From positions 52,891,755 through 52,955,754 of the forward strand of contig NC_092635.1 of NCBI RefSeq assembly GCF_039555335.1: a stretch of DNA of 64,000 nt, given 5' to 3'. The notes below the pieces were generated by a model that was not told where the DNA came from, did no database searches, and worked only from the letters and a program-made list of their open reading frames with translations. Position numbers and translations under genes: made by a program. Positions within the stretch are counted from its first letter, which is position 1. Each line of letters opens with the position of its first letter. The stretch comes from Amphiura filiformis (taxonomy: Eukaryota > Echinodermata > Ophiuroidea > Amphilepidida > Amphiuridae). Below are positions 11,389 through 22,208 of the stretch, in pieces.

Positions 11389-14300
11389 TAGGCCTACTGA
11401 AGATAGCTCGATATATTACATTATGCGAATCTTGCTATCTACTGAAGATAGCTCAATAAATTACACTGTGCGGATGCTGTTATCTACTGAAGATAGCTAA
11501 ATAAATTACATTGTGTGAATGCTGCTATCTACTGAAGATAGCTCGATAAATTACATTGCGTGAATGCTGCTATTTACTGAAGCTCGATATTTACATTATG
11601 CGAATCCTGCTATCTACTGAAGATAGCAGCATTCACACAATGTAATTTATTAAGCTATCAACTGAAGATAGCTCGATATATTACATTATGCGAATCCTGC
11701 TATCTACTGAAGATAGCTCAATAAATTACATTGTGTGAATGCTGCTATCTACTGAAGATAGCCCGATATATTACATTATGCGAATCCTGTTATCTACTGA
11801 AGATAGCTTAATAAATTACATTGTGTTAATGCTGCTATCTACTGAAGATAGCGCGATATATTACATTATGCGAATCCTGCTGTCAAGATAGTTCAATAAA
11901 TTACATTGTGTGAATACTGCTGTCTACTGAAGATAACTCGATATAGTACACGCGAATCATGCTATACTGAAGATAGCTCAATATATTACATTGTGAGAAT
12001 GCTGCTATCTACTGAAGATAGCGCGATATATTACATTATGCGAATCCTGCTGTCAAGATAGTTCAATAAATTACATTGTGTGAATACTGCTGTCTACTGA
12101 AGATAACTCGATATAGTACACGCGAATCATGCTATACTGAAGATAGCGCAATATATTACATTGTGAGAATGCTGCTATCTACTGAAGATAGCTCAATATA
12201 TTACATTATGCGAATCCTGCTATCTAATGGAGATATATAGATCAATAAATTACATTAGGTGAATGCTGTTATCTACTGAAGATAGCTCAATAAATTACAT
12301 TGTGTGAATGCTGCAACCTACTGAAGATAGCTCGATATAATTATAGGGTCCACAACTTATAAGTTCCCCCTAAAGCTTTTTGAAAGAAATCGAAAATTAT
12401 TTAACGAAATGTAAAATTGTAAAAAGTTATAAGTAACATTATTTGTTTTACAAATCTGGACCAAGTTGTAGTGTCACACATGCGTTTTATAGCTCAATAA
12501 ATTTCATTTTGTGAATCCTGCTATCTACTGAAGATAGCTCAATGTAACATGACTAAACGCATTTTTAAATACTTGGAGTGTAATTCATTCATATACATGT
12601 ACATGTAAAACATTCAGGTTTTGAATGACAAGCCAAGGGTTTTTACCAATTATATGCATGTATAACGCAATTATGACGGTCCATGTGTGGAGAAATTGAT
12701 TTTGTAACATACATACTAGTATTATTATAAGTTATTATAAACATGATAAAGTACACTAGTTATTATAATTCATACATCAATAATTTTAAAAAAAACCAAT
12801 ATAATTACTATTGGCATAAATAATTATATTCACGAGAGTGTAGCACAAGTTTAGGCCTAGAATGAAATCAGTTTATTCTCTCCCGGAATATGCAGAATAT
12901 GCAACTTTGTCGATAGCCGCGTCAGTATTAAAGACAAAATCAGACATTTAACATGAATATGTAGTACCTCTATAGAGATATTCAAGTGGCTTCAACTTTG
13001 TCAATAATGCTGCTGTCATTTTCGTCAAATTTTTCATAGGAAAAATACCTAATCACAATTTGAATGCATTATCCTTCACTTTTATACAATTTACAAACAA
13101 TTTGATATTTTGTACACCTTCGCTGGGATCACTGAATAGGCCTTTAACCAGTAATTTGTACTAATGTAGGCCTATTTTTGGCAATGAAAATCTGGTGGCA
13201 GCATAACTGTTACAGCCGTAACGCAACTTACAACACATACCAATCCACACGGTGAAAGAAGTGGCGGCGCCCTTTAACTGCACCGCAATCATCAGCCCTG
13301 GCAATCACGCCCTTGCTGTTAGACTGTCCCACGGTCTCGATCTCCACCGTCTCATAGGCCTACATGTACAATTTTTCAACCTAAAATTATGTGACCCCCT
13401 CCAGCTCACCTAAATACTCCGAGCTAAAAACCACCTTCCTCTATAACCATAGGCATATGCCTACACTATTGGTTGCAAAACTGAGTTATCGTGAACATTA
13501 GGCCTACATTTTGGCATCCGTGATATTAATTATGAGAATTAGAAGTACCCAATATATGACTGCTACGCCTTGTAATCATAAACACAGTAACATGATTTTC
13601 CAAATATTTAAAATTTGTCAAGTTAATGTAAGTATGTTGATGTCCGAAGCTGATAGGGTGAAAAGAACAGCGAAGTTGCATATCATCACTGATCATGCAT
13701 ATGATGAGCATGATTCCAAAGTCCATAGTGTAAGATGACAAGCGCTTTGATCGCTTTGATCACTCGGTATATCGATATTTGCATTTTAAACACATTAGGC
13801 CTATACAACATTTCGGTTTATGTACCTCTTGATATTACACATATCATATAGCCTAAGCCTACACCGATTCAACTAAATAGTGTCGGGGAAGGGTTTTCGG
13901 GGAGGGGTCCCGGGGAGGGTTCTGTCAAAAGGCGATCACCATGAACTCATTGACATTGTTAATATCACTGCAAACTAACGAACTTTAAAACTACTTTGAC
14001 AGTACAAGACTATAAAAAGTTCATCGAAATATTAGGCTACATCATGTTTTATCAGCCATGCAATACAGGTATTACTTATCGTTTTATATTTTTGTTCTGG
14101 TTCAGTGAGATTCCCAGATTTTTGCTATAGATCTATTCAATTTGTGCGGTCAGATACAGATTCTTCTAGGTACAACATAATAATGCTTGTTTTGTCAAAT
14201 CAAAGTCAAACTGCTTGTTCAATCAATCAGACTTTGTCACCGAAGTCAATATAATATTTTTGCACAGACATATATCTTTTAACTCTCCACAAGTGATTTC

Positions 14301-15742
14301 TAGTAATTGCATTTTGTTTCGAAATTAAGGCCATACCATAAATATTGAATGAAATAATAAAGAAGTAAAAGTGTGGAGCAACGGTGTCATGGGGGGGGGG
14401 TGACACCCCAGACAATTATTAGGGATTAAATGTGAAAGCTTATAGTGTCATTCAGATTAATAAAAATGGGACACAAAATTGACAAATGGGGACGCAAATT
14501 GGGCCGCTTTGCCAATTCACTCTAAAATGCTGGCTATAGGCCTATGCCATGCTCGTGACTCACCTTTGGTGCATGAGGTCCCTGGTTCAAATCAATACCC
14601 TGCAGCGGTGGCGAATAGCTGATGTATATTGACCCGGGATTGGGATGATGATAGAAACAACGGGATAGTGGGGGTATTATAGTGCCTACAGGGATCCCGA
14701 GTCAAAGTAAAGGCCATCATATATGAGGCTATTGTTTTTCTGACATTTAGAAGCCCCATCATCATTTCCCCATATTCCTGTACTTTAGGGACCGGCCGTT
14801 CACAAACACATGTAAAGGAGGGGCTAATGCAAAAAGGGCCCCCTTGTGGACCTGATATTAATTTCAGCCCCCCTCCCCCTCTTGGTCGTGAAAAATGTAC
14901 GTCAACCTCATAGTCATAGAAAATAGAGTGAACCATGTTCTACGAGCAAAATTAAGGTGATATTTTAAAGGCCGCTTCCGAGGGATGAACATTTTCAGCG
15001 CCCCACTTTTTGCACCCCCCTTCCATTACAAGTGTTTGTGAAAGGTCCCTTATATTTGGGCGTGTAAATACACTATGGTTGTATTTATGCACGTTTCCTG
15101 CAATAACGTTTTAGTTCTTTTCATTTTTATACTGACCGTTTCGGGGTAAAAGCTTTAAAAGGTCGTATATGCGTATACTTTTTTTTGCCCAAGAGTAAAC
15201 AAAATACAAACGCAGGAAGCCATATAACTAGGCCTATTACAAGACTTTGCGCTCTGAAAGCTTCTAAAGCCTTTGAAAAAGAAAATATGTTTCAGTCCCG
15301 GGGTTTCAGAAGTTATTAAGATTTAGAGTTAAGAAACATATTTTCAATAGTATTTTCATTTTTCCTAGGGATTGCTTCCTAGTATTCTAGCTATATCCAT
15401 CCATTGCTTGTCAAAAAGTAAAATATCCAGTGTCATTCAATGTCAGCCAATATAATCAAATAAAGCGCGGACTCTGCACTGCCTGTGTACATATACTTTA
15501 CTTTATCTTGTTAGTTCCTATTGTGACGTTTGGTCATGTGACTTTCATTGAGAAAAAAACCTTTCCGATATTGATAAGCACCGGAACCGAGTGAATCCGA
15601 GTATTACCAAATATGGCAAGCACCGGAAGTTGTTTAACCAATCAACGATTGGGTCCATGCAACGTCATATATGAATATTCATAAAGGTCAGAACCCGGGA
15701 GCGATACCAATTGTGAATGGCTTGATAACAATACTATACAAA

Positions 15743-15994
15743 TATAAATAGCACACAGGGGCTTCTTTGGGGGCGGAGCTATATTAGTATGGCAGTCTCT
15801 TGACTGAGTATATATTGAAGGGAAATCCTGAATCGATTTCAAAGTGACTCATTATCTCTAAGAGAAACCACAAACTTTATGGAATATAACGGGATACCGC
15901 TACATGCTAAAAACTTGTGTGAGACGGCACCCATCCTCCCCGCCCACGATTTCTCATCAATAATTATTTGCCATCATCATCCGTCTTTGATTTG
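15743..15994 (+). promoter_or_regulatory. Candidate TATA promoter with leader exon and splice donor
   Basis: TATAAATA at 15,743-15,750 is followed by a GC box (GGGGCGGAG, about 15,770), an exact AP-1 site TGACTCA at 15,845-15,851 and a strong splice donor TTTG|GTAAGT with the exon edge at 15,994. Upstream are two CACCGGAA ETS-like words (15,580; 15,621). A non-coding first exon feeding the IRF gene at 21,925 would fit, but nothing in the sequence proves the link; the spacing and combination may be chance. Confidence 0.25.
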
Positions 15995-17247
15995 GTAAGT
16001 CAAATTTGATTTTGTTTCTATATAGTGGGTTAACAACGACCTTGACAGAGATATGCTTAAAAAACTTCATTAAAGTTGACAATTTTGGTATTTTTTTGTA
16101 ACAATTACATAATCATCTTCTGATGCACTTATGGTTACAAACTTTGTAACGCCAAAATGCGTTAACTGATCATGTTTGATGTTAGATTTTGCAGACGTGC
16201 ACGTCGCATGGGCTTCATATCCTGGAACATTTGTTAAATGTTGCACACATTTTGTGTTGAGCTATTTTGAGTTTAATACCTCAAAGAAAGTTAATTTTGA
16301 CACATTTCATTAAAGAGCCTGCACATTGTTAAAATTGATATGTTTATCTGCAAAATCACAATAAAAAATTTATTAATTTGACTGTTTTTGTTTGAACATC
16401 AGGTTAAGGTATTTCATTATTTGACATGTTTAAGCTACCGGGGTTGCTTTGGATGGTTTTTTAAAAGGTTAAAGCAAAAAGCAAAAATAAGTTTTAAAAA
16501 TGTGTACTGATAACTGTATTGTGTGCATGTGAATTAATGTTAGATTCATTGCGCTGCACTGTCTATCTTTTGCAAAGTTAAAATTGCACATACTAACTTA
16601 CTAAGGTATTAGGAAATCCGAGATCATATAAATGCACGATATGTTATACATACGTATATTCAATCTCAGTGCAATTCATGTATACGTGGATTGATATTTA
16701 CTTGTTTTTCCCATTTGTAGAACTTAAAAAATGTTCTAAATCGTGTGATATAATGATATTATATGCAATATAAATAAGTTTGCAACTTTCTGAGACAGAA
16801 AATCATTCATCATATTGAATTCAGAATTGTAATTAATCATGATACTACCTATTCATATTATATTACTGTTATGAATAAAGCAAAAACAGCCTAATAATAG
16901 TGAGAGTACATGTATAGAATAGTATATAGATTAACATCACACCGAATTTAGAACATAATTGTTGAACCAGTAGGAATTCCAAGCAAGCAGCTAACATTGT
17001 ATTTCTGGGAATCACAGACCCCGCGGTCAAACAACTTTAAAGCGATGAAAAGAATACTTCCGATACCACTTGTGTGCATGGTTAAACCATTTGCACTTGA
17101 GTTTTGGATGTCAAGTTCACCCATGATTCAATCTGCATGTAAGAGATTAGTGTGTGGAATATTGTTAAACCATCAACATAATACTGAATCTTTTAGTATA
17201 AATATTGTAATATTATACTCGAATAATATAGATATTTAGTTATAGTT

Positions 17248-17272
17248 CACTTTCTTGAACTTCAAGAAAGTG
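17248..17272. promoter_or_regulatory. Perfect 25-bp palindrome resembling heat-shock elements
   Basis: CACTTTCTTGAA, one central C, TTCAAGAAAGTG. It contains two TTCnnGAA pairs, the half-site arrangement bound by heat-shock factor, but the middle spacing is one base instead of two. Function unproven. Confidence 0.3.
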
Positions 17273-18214
17273 GCCAATTCTAAAAAAATTTGAAATATTT
17301 AAGAAAAACGATACAGCAGACAGCAACAGTCACACCCGAGGGCAGATCCTATTAATAAATCTCAGCCCCGTGTAATATGATAACCATGCTTAGCAATTTA
17401 TACTAAGCATGTTAGTACTCGTGTATATGCTTTTTAGCTTCGAATATGAAACACCTTTTGATTCCACCTGACGCGAAAAGTCGGGTGCATTGAATTGAAC
17501 TCACAGCATTCCTCTACGCCCGACTGATCTGATTTGGGGTGCCCATCATGTTGATATATTTGGGTCATTTCTGGAATTCCTCGTATTTGACAGTTCAAAT
17601 ATTTTACACAATATTTTTTGTTCCAAAAATATGCAATAAGATTGAAAGCACATTGTGTATCAATTTCATTTGATTAAGGACAAAGATTTTATCCCACTTG
17701 TAATACATTCAATAAATGAATTTGCCGAAGTTGCAAAATATTGCTTGGGACTTCCCGATTTTATTAGTGCAGGTTCTTCAGAAAACAAATGCAAGTTCTC
17801 CTCGCTTTTCATACCTTTGTCGTCAAATTTCTTCTAAGACTATATTATTAAAATGCACTATAAGCCTATACTTGCACAGAAAAAATTCATAAAAAAATGA
17901 AGGGAAAAGCAGACGCATACGTTCTAAAACACCGTTACCAGTTTACACAGTGTTCCAAATAAAATCTTCCAACATGTTTATTGTTTACCAATCGCAGTTC
18001 GAAGGAGCATTATTCTTATTGTTAATGATAATTTTGAGAGGAAAAATACCCAAACAAATGTCGAACTCGTCATAAAAGCTCATAAAGCCCAATTCACACC
18101 GAGAATCATTTACCTATAGTGCATCGCCGGCCTATAATAAGAACGTCAACAAGCCAATACCTGTTAGTGGTCCTCGAACGTATAGATAGGCAAAAATGTG
18201 GTTTCAATGCATGA

Positions 18215-18544
18215 CAGTGGCGTAGATTTCTTTTTGACATGGGGGAAAGTACAGTGATTCCAGCACCTTTTGGCAACAGAATAAGTTTATTCGTCAAATA
18301 CGCGCGAAGCGTGTGAAAAATTTTACCATTTTGAAGCTAAACTGATGAAATATGGTGGAATAGTGGAATAAATTCGCGCGAAGCGCGCAAAAATGTGCCC
18401 TTTTGGAACTAAAGTGACCAAATATATGGTTAATTTGGTCAGAAACCCACATACAGTCGTCAACGTGCCGGGGGGATGATTGTATGGACCATCCCCCTGG
18501 TAAAATATGGGGGTATCCCCCATCCCCCGTGATCTACGCCTATG
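18215..18544. mobile_element. Non-autonomous hAT-like element (family A), second copy
   Basis: The 330-bp element begins CAGTGGCGTAGAT and ends ATCTACGCCTATG. The perfect 8-bp target duplication ATGCATGA lies at 18,207-18,214 and 18,545-18,552. Its interior, including the 'gcgcgaagcgcgc' stretch and the near-end 'ggatgattgtatggaccatc', matches the element at 4210-4551. No coding capacity. Confidence 0.88.
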
Positions 18545-18893
18545 ATGCATGAGATGCAAACGTCAGTTTGAAAGAAATTTTCATATTTTCAGAGAAAGTG
18601 CTTTGAAACAGTGGCTGTCCTTCAAACTGGGAAGTATCTTAGCCCCGCCGTTCTTTGGCATCACTAAATACTTATTGTGGAAAAGGAATGTTCACTCTTT
18701 TGTTTCACAATGTTGTAAGCGTGGGGGTTTATTTTAGTTAATACAGTTACCATGAATGCATTGTTTTATTGTGGACTATAAAGGTATACAAGAATATATT
18801 ATTATACAATATTTTCACTTGTGCTTAACTTTCGCCTTAAGCCATTCGCTTTCCGAATCCCGGGATTGAAGCATTCATCATTATGGAATTCGC

Positions 18894-19200
18894 GTCACGT
18901 GACCGCCGGTCGAATTTATCGATGACTTATCGATGACACATAGCCAATCAAATGCCTGTATAAGTGAAAGTATTGTGAAACAACCAATCACGTCTTTATT
19001 AAGTACCTCTTTTAGTCAAAGGCACAAAAGTTTGGATCATAGTGCATTCCCGATATATATTATAGTGATGGATGGTCATTCATAGTTAGTAGTACCTTTC
19101 TGTTAGCAGGAGTGGATATATTCGAATATTCCGCGTCATTGCGTTCTCGGATTATTGATCATGTTTGAAAAATGGAACCTTATTCCAACATGGAGCTCAA
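18894..19200 (+). promoter_or_regulatory. Candidate promoter and leader exon of the IRF gene
   Basis: A palindromic E-box/ATF word GTCACGTGAC (18,894-18,903) is followed by two CCAAT boxes (18,944-18,948; 18,984-18,988), TATA-like runs near 19,054 and a strong donor CTCAA|GTAAGT with the exon edge at 19,200. The next acceptor downstream with good context is at 21,924, the start of the first visible IRF coding exon. A short upstream reading frame (ATG at 19,172) would hit a stop soon after joining, so the exon would be untranslated leader. Inference only. Confidence 0.35.
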
Positions 19201-19973
19201 GTAAGTTCAAGTAGCCTCGGCTTTTAAGCATTTGTATACTTGTAGTTAACTTTGACTCTTTATTAGACTAGAATTTACATAAATTTGTTAATTTTTTCAT
19301 TAATTGTTAATTTTTTTCCCTCAAATTTATCCTTGTTGAGGGATATGAGCCCGCGTCGTGGAAGCTTAAACCTCGGAGATCGTTGGTCTTTTCAGTGGTG
19401 TTTTCCAGCGATTTTATAAATTATAATGAAATGTTTTTGACTTAATCAGATGGCTATCCAGGATTTCATTATTCATGTTTTTATATTATATTTTTATTAG
19501 ACCTTTTCATATTTATACTATTGTTCTGATTATTAACCAAGCCTTCGGTCGCGCCTATATTTTCAAGATGGCGTCCGTCCGCGTTATTGCAACTCATGAC
19601 AAGTATCAAAAAATGTCGCGTTTTTTTTCGCAGTTGCAAATTGTATCGATAGCTCATAACTATTTTATAGTGTTACATATTTTCATATCAAATATCGTTT
19701 TAGTATTATTTCCAATGCAAAACTACATCAGGGACGAGGAAAGCTTTATTCTGGATTTTGCAATGCTTTTTTTTCTTTAGTCACATCTGGTTCCTGAATG
19801 GGGTTGTTGAATTGAACACGTCATGTATCGGCTTTTTAACATGTATCTTATTCTTGTGGTATAGTAAAATATGAATTGCAATGTGATTCTAACTTAAAAG
19901 AACACAATATTTCTATTGCACACCAATTGGAGATTCAGGGTAATCCCAAAAGATCATTGCAATTAAATATATT

Positions 19974-20264
19974 CACTGCAAAAACAAGTGTTTATATTTA
20001 AACACCATATTGTGTTTATCAGAGCAACACTTAATAAACACATAATTCATGTTAATGGTCTAACACTAATGTTCATAAATTAACACTTGGTGTTATATTA
20101 CAAACACTAATGTTTGTAATATAACACCAAGTGTTAATTTATGAACATTAGTGTTAGAAAAATTAACATTAGTGTTAGACCATTAACATGAATTATGTGT
20201 TTATTAAGTGTTGCTCTGATAAACACAATATGGTGTTTAAATATAAACACTTGTTTTTGCAGTG
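19974..20264. mobile_element. 291-bp near-perfect palindromic foldback element
   Basis: The left arm, starting CACTGCAAAAACAAGTG, is mirrored over about 130 bp by the right arm, ending CACTTGTTTTTGCAGTG, with its centre near 20,115. The arms are rich in AACACT/AGTGTT words. This is the structure of a foldback MITE. Target duplication is not clear. A minimal relative with CACTGCAAAA ends lies at 36,198-36,238. Confidence 0.85.
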
Positions 20265-21924
20265 TTAATGTGTAAACAATTACGCACTTTGTTGGGCCAC
20301 ATTTGTTAATAAACCAAAAATAACATTGATAGTTATGTCAAATACCTGATAAACACCCGCAAATCACAATTACACAAAAATATACAAACTTTCATTTCTG
20401 CACCCGTATAATATATGAACATCACTGATCAAACCTATTCTCTAATCATAACACTGATTATTTTATTGACATAATATCAAATGATATCATAATTTGTCTT
20501 ATCTTGGGCTATTAAATCAACAATTTTGACTGTAAAGATTCGCCCACGTTTTGGACCAAAGTGTGAAAAATAAAACGAGAAAAACAACAACGTGGGAACA
20601 TAGGCCTAGTGCAATTCGTAGTTGTTTTATTTTTAATTAATCACCCGAAATTTGAAAGATATAAAAATTAAAAATATCACATGATTTAAAGTACATTTTC
20701 TTATTTAAAAAGACGATAAAAAGTCCACTCAAAGATTTAAAACAAATACAACAGAACAAAGAAAGAAATTTACTCGTCATGAGTTACTAAAGTAGCAGAA
20801 TTCAGAAGACATGAACTTCCGGGATCATTTGCAAAAATATATGTTTTTTTTCATAAGAATAACTTTATGCAACAGCTACAAACACAAAGAGTAGATGAAA
20901 CAGATTTCCAGAAATTAAAGCGACAACAAAAATATACTAAATCATGAGATAAGACACTGTTACGCTAATTGCTGAATTCGGCAAAATGTAATAATATATA
21001 CAACTTCACTTCCGGGACTTTAACAATTTATTCCATTTAATATCGCATGTCGTATACCCTAAAACAAAAAACGAGATTAGAAACTGAAAACAAAGAAAGA
21101 AATTTGAGAAAGTGTATTGTAAAGAAAACCTGAATTTGATAGTCCTTGCAAGAAACCTCAAAGTCCCCCGCCTTAAAGCTTGCGAACAGAATGTGTCACT
21201 GTTTTTTTTAACAAAAAGGTTCTTCAGATGAGCTGATGTATATATGTTGGAATCTAAACAAAGAACCCAAAATGGTTCTGGAAAGGCAAGAACGAACCAA
21301 TTTAGACCTGAATAACAATTCCTTCAAAAAGGAATGAGGAACCCATTGGAGATTTGTTATAAAAAATTGTAACATTAGCATAGTAATCAAAGAAAGATTA
21401 CGAAATGTGAAGCATATATAATTGCAGTGGGAGAGGTGACCTGAAAAAGGGTCAAAGACCAGAAAGAACCATTTATGAGGTTTGTTCAATTTCATCTGTT
21501 CAGCTGTCCTGAAGAATCCCTATATAACTTTTTTAAGAGTGGGTGGTTTTGATATACATAAATTTATAAAATAATCAGTTTTCCTATAAGTTATAACCAT
21601 GCATGTGAAGTTTCTGAAACCATTGCTTTGTACTTTTATCATTTTATATTTGAAAGTATAGCCTATCAAAACATTGGTGCCTTTGTTTAAGTGTAGGCCT
21701 ACATGAGAATAACCTAGTGCATCAATCGCAACTCCTCTCTTTCCTGATTCCATCAGTTCCTTAAGTTGGGGGTGTAATAACCTACCATTGTCTTCATCGT
21801 GCTTGTTATTCAGTTCATTTTGTTAGTTTCACTCTACAACTTTATATTGTCTAATAATATATAAAGTTGGTTACAGTCTGTTATTTAATCTTATTTTGAA
21901 ATATTTTCTTTGTGCACTTTACAG
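20265..21924. other. Non-coding stretch upstream of the IRF coding exons
   Basis: No gene is recognised. A weak inverted-repeat pair (GGTTCTTCAGATGAGCTGA near 21,219 against TCAGCTGTCCTGAAGAATCC near 21,500) suggests a decayed ~300-bp miniature element. A pyrimidine tract and TTTACAG acceptor close the stretch at 21,924. Confidence 0.5.
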
Positions 21925-22208
21925 CTCCTAAGACGTTTCACATTATATCACCATGCCTGTGTTAATGAGCACCCCGTCATACAAACGCCGATGCAGCCAT
22001 TCGCGCGTCATGAGCTCTTGTACGCCCGCAGAAAGACTCCGCCTTCGACCATGGCTGGAGAAGAAGATCGAAGAAGAAAGCATACCTGGACTAGGGTGGA
22101 TTGACGAGAAAGCAAGAATTGTTAAGATACCATGGAAACATGCTGCAAGACATGGATGGCAGAGAGATAAAGATGCTTCACTCTTCAAGGAATGGGCCAT
22201 TCATACAA
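21925..22208 (+). CDS. IRF exon A: first part of DNA-binding domain
   Basis: Acceptor TTTACAG at 21,924, ATG at 21,953, donor ACAA|GTAAGT at 22,208 (phase 1). Encodes 85 residues with a basic 33-residue leader, then [28 protein letters not shown] and LFKEWAIHT, the strand-helix core of the IRF domain with all five signature tryptophans. The 28 bases before the ATG are leader. Confidence 0.9.

Larger units (their letters stand above)
5290..12345. repeat. 45-bp stem-loop satellite, continuing array and second segmental copy
   Basis: Same monomer as at the window start. From 7575 to about 11,720 the array repeats 1-4120 almost base for base at an offset of 7574-7589, with a handful of substitutions and small indels (for example around 1540-1570 against 9120-9160). 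The inverted block reappears at about 8867-9305. After 11,720 further variants follow, including a local duplicate of ~135 bp (11,860-12,160). A last isolated monomer lies at about 12,486-12,543. Confidence 0.95.
12346..18214. other. Intergenic region without recognised gene
   Basis: Apart from the lone satellite monomer near 12,500, a G-run and GC-rich repeat fragments at 13,880-13,930, 14,390-14,400 and 14,870, and a possible tRNA-like box B at about 14,583, nothing coding is visible. Reading frames here are short, show no family similarity and lie in AT-rich DNA. A candidate promoter and leader exon at 15,743-15,994 and a small palindrome at 17,248-17,272 are listed separately. Confidence 0.6.

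Noticed and set aside
1-12345. CRISPR-like array
   Set aside because: Repeats are contiguous without unique spacers and the setting is a eukaryotic genome; it is a satellite.
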